Of a stretch of 64,000 nt of DNA, positions 9,898 to 15,919 are shown one piece after another. A program made the position numbers and the translations under genes. Numbering within the stretch: the first letter of the stretch is position 1; every line of letters starts with the position of its first letter. Source of the DNA: Winogradskyella thalassocola (lineage in GTDB: Bacteria; Bacteroidota; Bacteroidia; Flavobacteriales; Flavobacteriaceae). The notes beneath the pieces were generated by a model that worked only from the letters and a program-made list of their open reading frames with translations, made no database searches and was not told the origin of the DNA. The stretch is taken from the NCBI RefSeq assembly GCF_900099995.1, contig NZ_FNCZ01000002.1:186001-250000 (forward strand), read 5' to 3'.

Positions 9898-10245
9898 CTT
9901 CGCAGGTGAAGTCTACAATAGAGAAAGGCCGCAATACTATCGTATTGCTTTAGTCTTACTCGTTTAGCTTCGCTGAATCTTCGCGGGTGAGCTGTACAAT
10001 AGTAAAAGTCTGCAATGCTAGGGCATTGCTATGGCCTTTTTTTTAAGAATTGGTTGTTTTTTGCGATTTATAGAATCTTCGCGAGGTGAGCTGTACAATA
10101 GTAAAAGTCCGCAATGCTAGGGCATTGCTATGGACTTTTTTTTAAGAATTGGTTGTTTTTTGCGATTTATAGAATCTTCGCGAGGTGAGCTGTACAATAG
10201 TAAAAGTCCGCAATGCTAGGGCATTGCTATGGCCTTTTTTTATGC
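9898..10245 (+). repeat. 99-bp tandem repeats, each carrying a terminator-like hairpin
   Basis: Three copies recur with an exact 99-bp period (GCTGTACAAT starts at 9991, 10090 and 10189). A diverged copy lies upstream (9898-9960). Each copy holds AAAGTCCGCAATGC, a short loop, then GCATTGC...GGACTTTTTT, which folds as an intrinsic terminator on the plus strand. Between copies is the constant AAGAATTGGTTGTTTTTTGC. The CAATAGTAAAAGTC lead-in matches the CAACAGTAAAAGTC that follows the tRNA 3' end on the opposite strand (10281-10318). The stretch 9861-10318 contains no gene. Confidence 0.85.
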
Positions 10246-10287
10246 TTTTGCGCTTTGAAGCGAGCTTCAGCGCAACGCATAAAAAAA
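10235..10287. terminator. Large bidirectional hairpin closing the repeat block
   Basis: TTTTTTTATGC at 10235-10245 pairs with GCATAAAAAAA at 10277-10287. Inside it, GCGCT pairs with AGCGC and TTGAAG with CTTCA. Both strands end in a T run, so it can stop transcription arriving from the left (RM genes) and from the right (old tRNA side). Confidence 0.7.
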
Positions 10288-10313
10288 GTCCAGCACTTCC
10301 GTGCTAGACTTTT
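10281..10313 (-). terminator. Intrinsic terminator, probably the original tRNA terminator
   Basis: On the minus strand this reads AAAAGTCTAGCAC, loop, GTGCTGGACTTTTTTT. It lies directly after the tRNA 3'-end fragment at 10319-10363 and matches what normally follows a tRNA gene. This suggests it ended the tRNA transcript before the island separated the two by 33.5 kb. Confidence 0.7.
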
Positions 10314-10318
10314 ACTGT

Positions 10319-10363
10319 TGTAGCGAGAACGAGATTTGAACTCGTGACCTCTGGGTTATGAAT
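10319..10363 (-). repeat. Distal attachment site: 45-bp direct repeat of the tRNA 3' half
   Basis: The 45 bases from TGTAGCGAGAACG to TTATGAAT are identical to 43841-43885, which is the 3' part of the intact tRNA gene from the anticodon loop to the 3' end. The copy here is only a fragment: to its right the sequence turns at once into AT-rich DNA that no longer matches. It marks the left border of the integrated island. Confidence 0.92.
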
Positions 10364-10430
10364 TTTAAAAAGCTCTTTTTTTAAAATCGTAAAATATTGA
10401 TTTTGAGCTATTTGAAAATTCGCTATGTTC

Positions 10431-10466
10431 TTAATCGTGTTCCAAAACGTGTTCGGTTTCGTGTTC
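10431..10466 (+). repeat. Left arm-type iterations, 3 x 12 bp ending in GTGTTC
   Basis: GTGTTC occurs at 10437, 10449 and 10461, a 12-bp period, in the units TTAATCGTGTTC, CAAAACGTGTTC and GGTTTCGTGTTC. The same triple iteration with the same period and orientation lies inside the right end (43723-43758). It is 67 bp from the attachment core. Likely integrase arm-binding sites. The rest of the 348-base gap 10364-10711 holds only the inverted repeats listed next. Confidence 0.55.
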
Positions 10467-10579
10467 ACTTTTTGTTAATAAATATCGTATTTCAAATTTA
10501 TAAAATTTTATTTGAAGTTTTTGTTTTAAATGAGTTAATATTTAGAAAAAAATAAGAGCAAAAGAAAGTTCTTGATTAA

Positions 10580-10633
10580 CCGTTAACGGTGAAAAACGGT
10601 AACTTTAATAAGTTATACTATTACCGTTTTTCT
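10580..10633. repeat. Perfect palindrome and 12-bp inverted repeat (ACCGT/ACGGT)
   Basis: ACCGTTAACGGT (10580-10591) is a perfect palindrome. It is followed at once by GAAAAACGGTAA (10592-10603), which pairs with TTACCGTTTTTC (10622-10633) over 12 bp and an 18-base loop. The ACGGT core thus appears four times. It may be a binding site for an excision factor or regulator, or a terminator for the gene at 10712-11386 on the minus strand, since the right arm supplies a short A/T run. Confidence 0.6.
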
Positions 10634-10711
10634 ATAAATTAATTTTATTTGTTCTGAAAGGATTCGTTATAGTATTGAATTAGTTCGTTCTCCAATGTTA
10701 ATATTAATAAT

Positions 10712-11386
10712 CTAGTTGCATATATGTTTATTAATCATATACTGTGTAATCGGTTTCAGTGTTTTTCCCGTTTCAGGATGTAAACCTAGAGCTGTAAAGT
10801 ATTCTAATTCCTTTTCTTTGTTCTTACCATACCAAATTTTTACACTACCGTTAGCATTAAAGAATTGATCCTCACAATGAGGTGTCACTTTTTTAAAAAG
10901 TTCTATGCGCTCTTCTTTAAATATTTTTAACTGATTAACATCGTACTTATTGACATCAAAATTTACTTCTACATAAGTATTTTCATTCCAAACCATCCAG
11001 CGTTGCCTAGTTATATAATTGTATATGACCGTGCCAATTACAAACACTAACACAACTGCAATAATACTTTTATATAGATAACCCGAGCGTTTAGATTTAC
11101 GTTCTTCTACAGGTATGTGCGTTCCATTTTTTTGTGTAAATTCTAAATAATCATCATATCCTAAATAATGACTTAATGCGTCTTCTGCATGTTTCTTTAA
11201 GCGGATTGTTTCTTTTGATCCATTTAAAGCGGACTTATATTTTAAACTTAAGATTTTTTCACCATAAGGTTCTTTGCTATCATTAACTATGAAGTCAGAA
11301 AGCAATTGTGCTCTTGGAAATACTTTATCGGAGCTAATTTCTTCTTCAGCTTTTTCAAAAGCCTTTATAAGTAGTTTTTTGTGCAT
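10712..11386 (-). CDS. Hypothetical single-pass membrane protein, possible anti-sigma-like topology
   Basis: The 224-residue protein is not recognised as a named family. It has a helical cytoplasmic domain (~1-100) ending in a GYDDYLEF segment, one membrane helix (~104-122, IIAVVLVFVIGTVIYNYI) and an extracytoplasmic domain (~123-224) with two Cys near residues 170 and 223 that could form a disulfide. A cytoplasmic head, one helix and a periplasmic tail are the layout of many membrane-bound regulators and sensors. It is the only gene of the left half of the island on the minus strand and points to the left border. Its upstream side shares the intergenic region with the structured leader at 11507-11711. 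Confidence 0.55.
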   Translation of the reverse strand: MHKKLLIKAFEKAEEEISSDKVFPRAQLLSDFIVNDSKEPYGEKILSLKYKSALNGSKETIRLKKHAEDALSHYLGYDDYLEFTQKNGTHIPVEERKSKRSGYLYKSIIAVVLVFVIGTVIYNYITRQRWMVWNENTYVEVNFDVNKYDVNQLKIFKEERIELFKKVTPHCEDQFFNANGSVKIWYGKNKEKELEYFTALGLHPETGKTLKPITQYMINKHICN

Positions 11387-11506
11387 TTATTTGATTTTAA
11401 TGGAGTTAAAGTTACTAATTCAATTTGGAAATAATATAGAATTTCTTTTCCAGAAGCTTTCCAATCTCTTTCCATAGTTTCCAAGCATATCTTATTTCAT
11501 TTGTAT

Positions 11507-11711
11507 TAGAATTGAAAAACGCCTTACTCGCAATAAGGCTTGCGATCTTCAATTCTATATTGAAGTCGTAATGTAATTAGCTGTGATATTTGGGAAGGTA
11601 TAGCACTATTACGTTTCTACTTCATACTTCCCAAAAAGAGGTCTCTACCTCAAAATTTAGTCAGTGTTGCAAGACAACAAAGTCTCCGAAAATATCTCGG
11701 ACAGCAACACT
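11507..11711 (+). ncRNA. Multi-hairpin structured RNA, likely leader of the 57-residue lipoprotein gene
   Basis: In about 205 bases there are at least six complementary helices. TAGAATTGAA (11507) pairs with TTCAATTCTA (11548), enclosing GCCTTA/TAAGGC (11521/11534), whose loop CGCAA can pair with the next TTGCG (11540), a pseudoknot layout. CTTCAAT/ATTGAAG (11547/11559) competes with the first helix. Then come TTTGGGAAG-GTAT/ATACTTCCCAAA (around 11589/11625, one bulge), GAGGT/ACCTC (11638/11647) and AGTGTTGC/GCAACACT (11663/11704), which competes with a local TGTTG/CAACA. The ATG of the next gene is 28 bases further. No known riboswitch class is recognised. The stretch 11387-11506 shows nothing else. 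Confidence 0.4.
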
Positions 11712-11738
11712 TGTGTTTAATTTTTAAAATTATATAAA

Positions 11739-11912
11739 ATGAAGAAATTATCTCTAATTATCTTTACGGTTTTCCTCAATATGGCATTATTTTCTTGTAA
11801 TCCAGAGAGTATCGTAGATGAAGTAATACCACAAGCTTGTTGTGGTGACGGCGGTGAAATACCTCCTCCAGATCCACCACCAACAACACCTCCTACAGGA
11901 AACGGTGGATAA
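11739..11912 (+). CDS. 57-residue Pro/Gly-rich lipoprotein
   Basis: This short gene has a clear lipoprotein signal (MKKLSLIIFTVFLNMALFSC, Cys20 as the lipidated residue). A mature part of only 37 residues contains a vicinal Cys pair in QACCGDGG and a tail of prolines, threonines and glycines (PPPDPPPTTPPTGNGG). It is thus a small envelope-anchored peptide with an extended, unstructured tail. It is bracketed by a highly structured leader upstream and a strong terminator directly downstream, so it is a single-gene unit. No function is known. It could be a spacer or surface peptide, a signalling peptide or a lysis-type lipoprotein. These are only possibilities. Confidence 0.7.
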   Translation: MKKLSLIIFTVFLNMALFSCNPESIVDEVIPQACCGDGGEIPPPDPPPTTPPTGNGG

Positions 11913-11933
11913 GTAATGGTTCGTTATTATTTT

Positions 11934-11976
11934 AGAGGAATGATACATATTAATGGGGTCATTCCTCTTTTTTTTT
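11934..11976 (+). terminator. Intrinsic terminator after the small lipoprotein gene
   Basis: AGAGGAATGA (11934-11943) pairs perfectly with TCATTCCTCT (11959-11968) over 10 bp. Nine T follow. Confidence 0.9.
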
Positions 11977-12059
11977 AAGACTGTGGATAAACGTTATGTG
12001 TACAATGACATATAGGTATCGAGTTTTGATGCCGCTTTTTTTTTGTTTAATTTTTCGAA

Positions 12060-12104
12060 TTACGGTTTTCCGTAGGGATTTGGTTTTTAATGTGTTTACG
12101 TTTG
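12060..12104 (+). promoter_or_regulatory. Promoter with upstream dyad TTACGGTTTTCCGTA (TM2 gene)
   Basis: The dyad TTACGGTTTTCCGTA lies at 12060-12074. After exactly 22 bases comes TACGTTTG (12097-12104), which fits the Bacteroidetes -7 box TAnnTTTG. The usual TTG at -33 is absent, so the dyad may bind an activator that replaces it. The same arrangement with the same spacing is found at 12541-12585. Confidence 0.65.
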
Positions 12105-12131
12105 ATATATAAAACCCAAAAAAGATAAAAC

Positions 12132-12425
12132 ATGAATAAACATTATTTACAATCGCAGATAAAATCATCAGGAACAGCTTATTTATGTTGGTTCTTTTTA
12201 GGATGTCATTATGCCTATTTAGGGAAATGGGGATTACAATTTCTGTACTGGTTCACATTTGGTGGTTTAGCGATCTGGTGTATCGTTGATTTATTTCATA
12301 TTCCAACTAAGATAAGCAATCATAATATGATCATTAGTAGTCAGATTTCTGAAATTGAAAAAAATGAAAAAGAAGAAATGCATGCTAGGAATATGGCAAT
12401 GATTAATGCTTCTAGAAATAGCTAA
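12132..12425 (+). CDS. TM2 domain-containing membrane protein
   Basis: The 97-residue protein has two membrane helices joined by a short turn: residues ~15-33 (AYLCWFFLGCHYAYLGKW) and ~37-54 (FLYWFTFGGLAIWCIVDLF). This is the TM2 signature, with the polar turn LGKWGLQ and the D in the second helix. The remaining tail is charged and helical (ISEIEKNEKEEMHARN). TM2 proteins are small membrane proteins without a settled role in bacteria; some are linked to secretion or to envelope-located defence and toxin loci. It has its own dyad promoter, identical in design to that of the following large operon, and its own terminator, so it may be a co-regulated membrane partner of that operon. Confidence 0.8.
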   Translation: MNKHYLQSQIKSSGTAYLCWFFLGCHYAYLGKWGLQFLYWFTFGGLAIWCIVDLFHIPTKISNHNMIISSQISEIEKNEKEEMHARNMAMINASRNS

Positions 12426-12500
12426 TCATTTTTTTGTTTGGAAATATTTTTGAAAATGGATATGGTTTGACTATTGACAATCTATGTGTAGTGTTTGAAC

Positions 12501-12535
12501 AAAAAAGGCAATTAGAGATAATTGTCTTTTTTTTT
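12501..12535 (+). terminator. Intrinsic terminator after the TM2 gene
   Basis: AGGCAATTA, loop GAGA, TAATTGTCT and nine T give a short, stable hairpin with a T run between the TM2 gene and the next promoter. Confidence 0.85.
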
Positions 12536-12540
12536 ATGAA

Positions 12541-12585
12541 TTACGGTTTCCCGTAAGGAGTGTGTTAATAAAGGATTTAAGTTTG
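12541..12585 (+). promoter_or_regulatory. Promoter with upstream dyad TTACGGTTTCCCGTA (cytoskeletal/motor operon)
   Basis: The dyad TTACGGTTTCCCGTA occupies 12541-12555. TAAGTTTG (12578-12585) follows after 22 bases, the same spacing as at 12060-12104. The ATG of the first operon gene is 31 bases beyond. The shared layout points to one regulator for both transcripts. Confidence 0.65.
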
Positions 12586-12616
12586 AGCAACTAATTAATA
12601 GCTTTTTACAAGCCTT

Positions 12617-14086
12617 ATGAATAAATTATATATACTCGTATTTTTAATAGCCATTTTTTCTTGTGAAAGACCTTCAACTGAAGGCTCTAGTTCTTTAATT
12701 GATGACAAAGAGAAGAATATCGTTTCTGAAGTTGATACTCTAAATGTTGTCCCAAAACCAAATGATGACAAAAACCATAAGACAAAAGTGAAGTTCTATT
12801 TGGAGAACACTTTAAGTATGTATGGTTATCTGCCAGAAAAAAAGATTATAAATACAGGTTTTAGAAATGCTGTAAATGATTTGATAATAACTTCTAAAAC
12901 AAACTATAATAAAGAGAATCTTGACTTTTTTCTAATAAATAATACCACAGCTAAATCAGTAAGTATTAAAGATAATTTAGATGGTATAGACGCAAAGACA
13001 TTAGGGCGATTCTATAAAAAAGGAAGGGGTACTAGTGATTTTGATAAATTATTTGAAAAAATCTTACTTGATTGGAAGGAAGATGAAATAATAGTGTTTA
13101 TCGCAGATTTTATTTATTCACCTAAGGATACAGATGTTGAGTCTGGATTAATTCGTTTAAGGCAGAATATTACTCGCAAATTTCAAAGTATACCTAATTC
13201 AGAAACTTTAACAACTAGTGTGTTACATCTTGAAAGCGAGTTTGAGGGGACATATTATGATATTGATAATAATAATCGAGTTGGTATCAAAAAACGCCCC
13301 TACTATGTCTTTATTATCGGGGATGGGGATACTGTAGATAAATATACTAAAGGAGTTGTCCCCAAATTAAAAAGATATAATCTTAAAAATAAATACCAGA
13401 TAACTCCATCTGATATACAAATTAATGAGTTTTCAGTGCTTCCTTTTACATTAAATAAAGGACAGTTTTCCATTAGCTCAACAAAAGGTAAAACTGTAAC
13501 GATTGAAAATTCTTTGAGCCAGGGTGCAAGTGTTCAACTGGCTGCTTCTATTAACCTTGGTGATATTCCTATTTCAGATGACTATTTAACAGACCTCACA
13601 AACTATAGTTTTAATTCTAAAAAAATTAAAATATTAGATATAGGGGAAATTGAGGGTAATCAAATACGGTTAAAAGATGGTACTTTAAAAAGCATCAACC
13701 CAAGTGATATTTCACGTACTGAAAATAGTACACACGTTTTGCTATTGTCTTTACCTAATACCTATAATGGAAATATTGAGATAACATTAAATAAAAATAT
13801 TCCAAAATGGATAGATAATGTTTCCATTAAAGATGGTGAAGATGATAGAGATATTGAAACAAATGCATTAAAGCAATCTCAAACTTTTGGTTTTAAGAAT
13901 ATTATAGAAGGAATATATGAGGCTCAAAAAACAACAGGAGATAGTAATAAATATTTTCAAATTACATTAAAAGTTAATCAAGAGAAAGCTAGTTCTGGAT
14001 TAGGAACTATTGTTGGTTGGTTTGTTGTTTTGCTAATCCTTTTTATCATTGGAATTATAATTTATAAAAATAAACAAAGAAAATAA
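12617..14086 (+). CDS. VWA-like lipoprotein with C-terminal membrane helix (operon gene 1)
   Basis: The 489-residue protein starts with a lipoprotein signal (MNKLYILVFLIAIFSC; Cys16). A domain that looks like von Willebrand factor A follows: FYLENTLSMYGY (~57-70) in the place of the DxSxS metal site, a second strand DEIIVFIADFIYSP (~155-170) and YYVFIIGDGDTVDKY (~231-245). The second half is beta-rich. Near the C-terminus is a membrane helix (~460-482, VGWFVVLLILFIIGIII) with a basic tail. It is thus anchored in the inner membrane with the VWA-like domain outside the cytoplasm. VWA domains mediate metal-dependent protein contacts. It is the first gene of the long same-strand run and may link the cell envelope to the cytoskeletal proteins encoded next. 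Confidence 0.6.
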   Translation: MNKLYILVFLIAIFSCERPSTEGSSSLIDDKEKNIVSEVDTLNVVPKPNDDKNHKTKVKFYLENTLSMYGYLPEKKIINTGFRNAVNDLIITSKTNYNKENLDFFLINNTTAKSVSIKDNLDGIDAKTLGRFYKKGRGTSDFDKLFEKILLDWKEDEIIVFIADFIYSPKDTDVESGLIRLRQNITRKFQSIPNSETLTTSVLHLESEFEGTYYDIDNNNRVGIKKRPYYVFIIGDGDTVDKYTKGVVPKLKRYNLKNKYQITPSDIQINEFSVLPFTLNKGQFSISSTKGKTVTIENSLSQGASVQLAASINLGDIPISDDYLTDLTNYSFNSKKIKILDIGEIEGNQIRLKDGTLKSINPSDISRTENSTHVLLLSLPNTYNGNIEITLNKNIPKWIDNVSIKDGEDDRDIETNALKQSQTFGFKNIIEGIYEAQKTTGDSNKYFQITLKVNQEKASSGLGTIVGWFVVLLILFIIGIIIYKNKQRK

Positions 14087-14511
14087 TGGGACAAAGTATT
14101 AAATTATTATATGATATTTTTAAAATAAATTCTCAACCGTTTTATGAGAATCTGTTGAGGTTAGACTTTGCTATTTGGGTATTTATAATTACTGGAATAG
14201 TAAGTCTGTTATTTGTGGTTCTTTATTATTATGTTGTTGATAGGCCAAAAACTGCAAAATTAACCATATGGTTATTGTTTTTATTGGTTGTTTCTATAGT
14301 AAGCTCAATTATAGCTTATATGGTGGCGAATGATTCCATTATTGATAACTATTTGTCTCAAGGTTTGTCTGTGTTAGATGAAATACCTTATTTTTTTCAA
14401 GATTTAATATACTTCTCACTGACTAACTTTTTATTTGGGGCACTATTTTTCTTGATATGGTCGTCACTTTTGAAATGGAAAAGTTCAAATTCATCTCATA
14501 TCCCTTTTTAA
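14086..14511 (+). CDS. Small three-helix membrane protein (operon gene 2)
   Basis: The start codon overlaps the stop of the previous gene (TAATG), so translation is probably coupled. The 141-residue protein has three strong membrane helices at about 29-50 (AIWVFIITGIVSLLFVVLYY), 62-82 and 107-128 (FSLTNFLFGALFFLIWSSLL), with a short cytoplasmic or periplasmic N-terminal stretch. No family is recognised and there are no catalytic motifs. Tight coupling to the VWA-like lipoprotein gene suggests the two products form one membrane complex, with this one as the integral core. It could also anchor the tubulin-like protein encoded 10 bp downstream. Confidence 0.6.
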   Translation: MGQSIKLLYDIFKINSQPFYENLLRLDFAIWVFIITGIVSLLFVVLYYYVVDRPKTAKLTIWLLFLLVVSIVSSIIAYMVANDSIIDNYLSQGLSVLDEIPYFFQDLIYFSLTNFLFGALFFLIWSSLLKWKSSNSSHIPF

Positions 14512-14521
14512 AAATCTAATT

Positions 14522-15913
14522 ATGTCTAAACTATATATTTTTGCAATTGGAGGTACTGGTTCTCGAGTTTTAAAATCTCTAACTTATTTATTAGCATCTG
14601 GAGTAAAATGTAACTCGGAAAAAATAATACCTATTATTATTGATCCTGATGCTGCTAATGGAGATGTAAGTCTTACAACGAATACTCTAAGGTCTTATCA
14701 AAAAATAAGAAAATCGCTGTCATTTGATACTAACACTTCTAATCAATTTTTTAAAACAGAAATAGAATCTCAAACACCTAATTTTAGAATTAAAATATTA
14801 AATTCTGATAAGAAATTTAAGGATTATATTGGGTTAGCATCTATGGATAGAACTAATAGAGCGTTGACATCGATGCTTTTTAGTGAAAAAAACTTGGAAG
14901 CTACAATGGATGTTGGATTTAAAGGGAATCCTAATATGGGAAGTGTGGTATTAAATCAATTTCAACATTCAGATGATTTTAAAACATTCGCCTCAAGTTT
15001 TTCACAAAATGATAGGATTTTTATTGTTTCTTCAATTTTTGGTGGAACAGGAGCTTCTGGTTTTCCTCTTTTGCTAAAAAACTTAAGAGAAGCTTCTTCA
15101 GAACTGGATAATCATCAATTGCTTAAAAACTCAAATATTGGAGCTATTTCCGTCTTACCTTATTTTGGTGTCAAAAAAGATGAGGATAGTGAAATTGAAA
15201 AGTCTACATTTATTTCTAAGACCAAAGCAGCCTTACATTATTACGAACATGGTGTAAATAACGATGTTAATAGAATGTATTATATAGGTGACGATATCAA
15301 TAGAGATTATGAAAATAACGAAGGAAGTACATCTCAAAAAAATGATGCACATTTTATTGAATTAGCTTCAGCAATGGCTATTCTAGATTTTGCAAATGAA
15401 TCTGTAACAGATCAAAATGAAGTAAGAGAATTTGGTATAAATAAAAACTCTAAGAACATTACTTTTCCAGACTTAGACGGAAATACAAAAAGCATACTGT
15501 ACAAACCTTTGATACAATACTATTTGTTCCATATGTATTTGGAGAATAAATTTCCTAAGACATTTGATCAAAAATTTTCAGCGGAATTAGGTTTAAATTC
15601 TGATTTTTTAAATACAGAATTCTATCAAGAATTAAAACGTTTTAACAAAGGTTTTTGGACTTGGTTGGAGCAAATGTCTTCAAATGAAAGAGGTTTTTCT
15701 CCTTTTACATTAGAATTGACCAATAGTGAAATATTCAACGCTGTTAATGGTATCTCATTAAAACGTTCTAATTGGAAAGGTGTTAAAAATTATGAGCGAT
15801 TCATAGAGTTTTTAAACAAGTCTCTCAAACACGATAAAAAAGGTAAGACTAAAGAAGATAGGTTTATAGATGTTTTTTACAATACGACTAATTTGTTAAT
15901 TCAAGAAAAATAA
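14522..15913 (+). CDS. Tubulin/FtsZ-superfamily-like protein (operon gene 3)
   Basis: The 463-residue protein opens with a nucleotide-binding Gly-rich turn, FAIGGTGSRVLKSL (~7-20). It carries the tubulin signature-like loop SSIFGGTGASGFPLL (~169-183), which in the superfamily binds GTP phosphates. Length and order match the broad tubulin-like families found in bacterial operons outside cell division (Tubulin_2-like), not FtsZ itself: there is no FtsZ C-terminal peptide. No signal or membrane segment is seen, so it is cytoplasmic. Tubulin-like proteins polymerise with GTP. It sits 6 bp before an actin-like gene, a rare pairing of two cytoskeletal folds in one operon. A plain Rossmann-fold enzyme (ThiF-like, also with a GGTG turn) is the main alternative. 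Confidence 0.6.
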   Translation: MSKLYIFAIGGTGSRVLKSLTYLLASGVKCNSEKIIPIIIDPDAANGDVSLTTNTLRSYQKIRKSLSFDTNTSNQFFKTEIESQTPNFRIKILNSDKKFKDYIGLASMDRTNRALTSMLFSEKNLEATMDVGFKGNPNMGSVVLNQFQHSDDFKTFASSFSQNDRIFIVSSIFGGTGASGFPLLLKNLREASSELDNHQLLKNSNIGAISVLPYFGVKKDEDSEIEKSTFISKTKAALHYYEHGVNNDVNRMYYIGDDINRDYENNEGSTSQKNDAHFIELASAMAILDFANESVTDQNEVREFGINKNSKNITFPDLDGNTKSILYKPLIQYYLFHMYLENKFPKTFDQKFSAELGLNSDFLNTEFYQELKRFNKGFWTWLEQMSSNERGFSPFTLELTNSEIFNAVNGISLKRSNWKGVKNYERFIEFLNKSLKHDKKGKTKEDRFIDVFYNTTNLLIQEK

Positions 15914-15919
15914 AAAGTT

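Noticed and set aside
9898-10245. CRISPR array
   Set aside because: Repeats are 99 bp in direct tandem without unique spacers, and no cas genes are present.
10431-10466. Remnant of an older integrase N-terminus (minus strand reads EHETEHVLEHD)
   Set aside because: It is only twelve codons with a stop, and the position and spacing relative to the attachment core fit arm-type sites better; kept as an alternative in the finding.
14522-15913. Cell-division FtsZ
   Set aside because: The length, the position of the Gly-rich loop near residue 174 and the island context do not fit FtsZ, and the C-terminal FtsA-binding peptide is missing.
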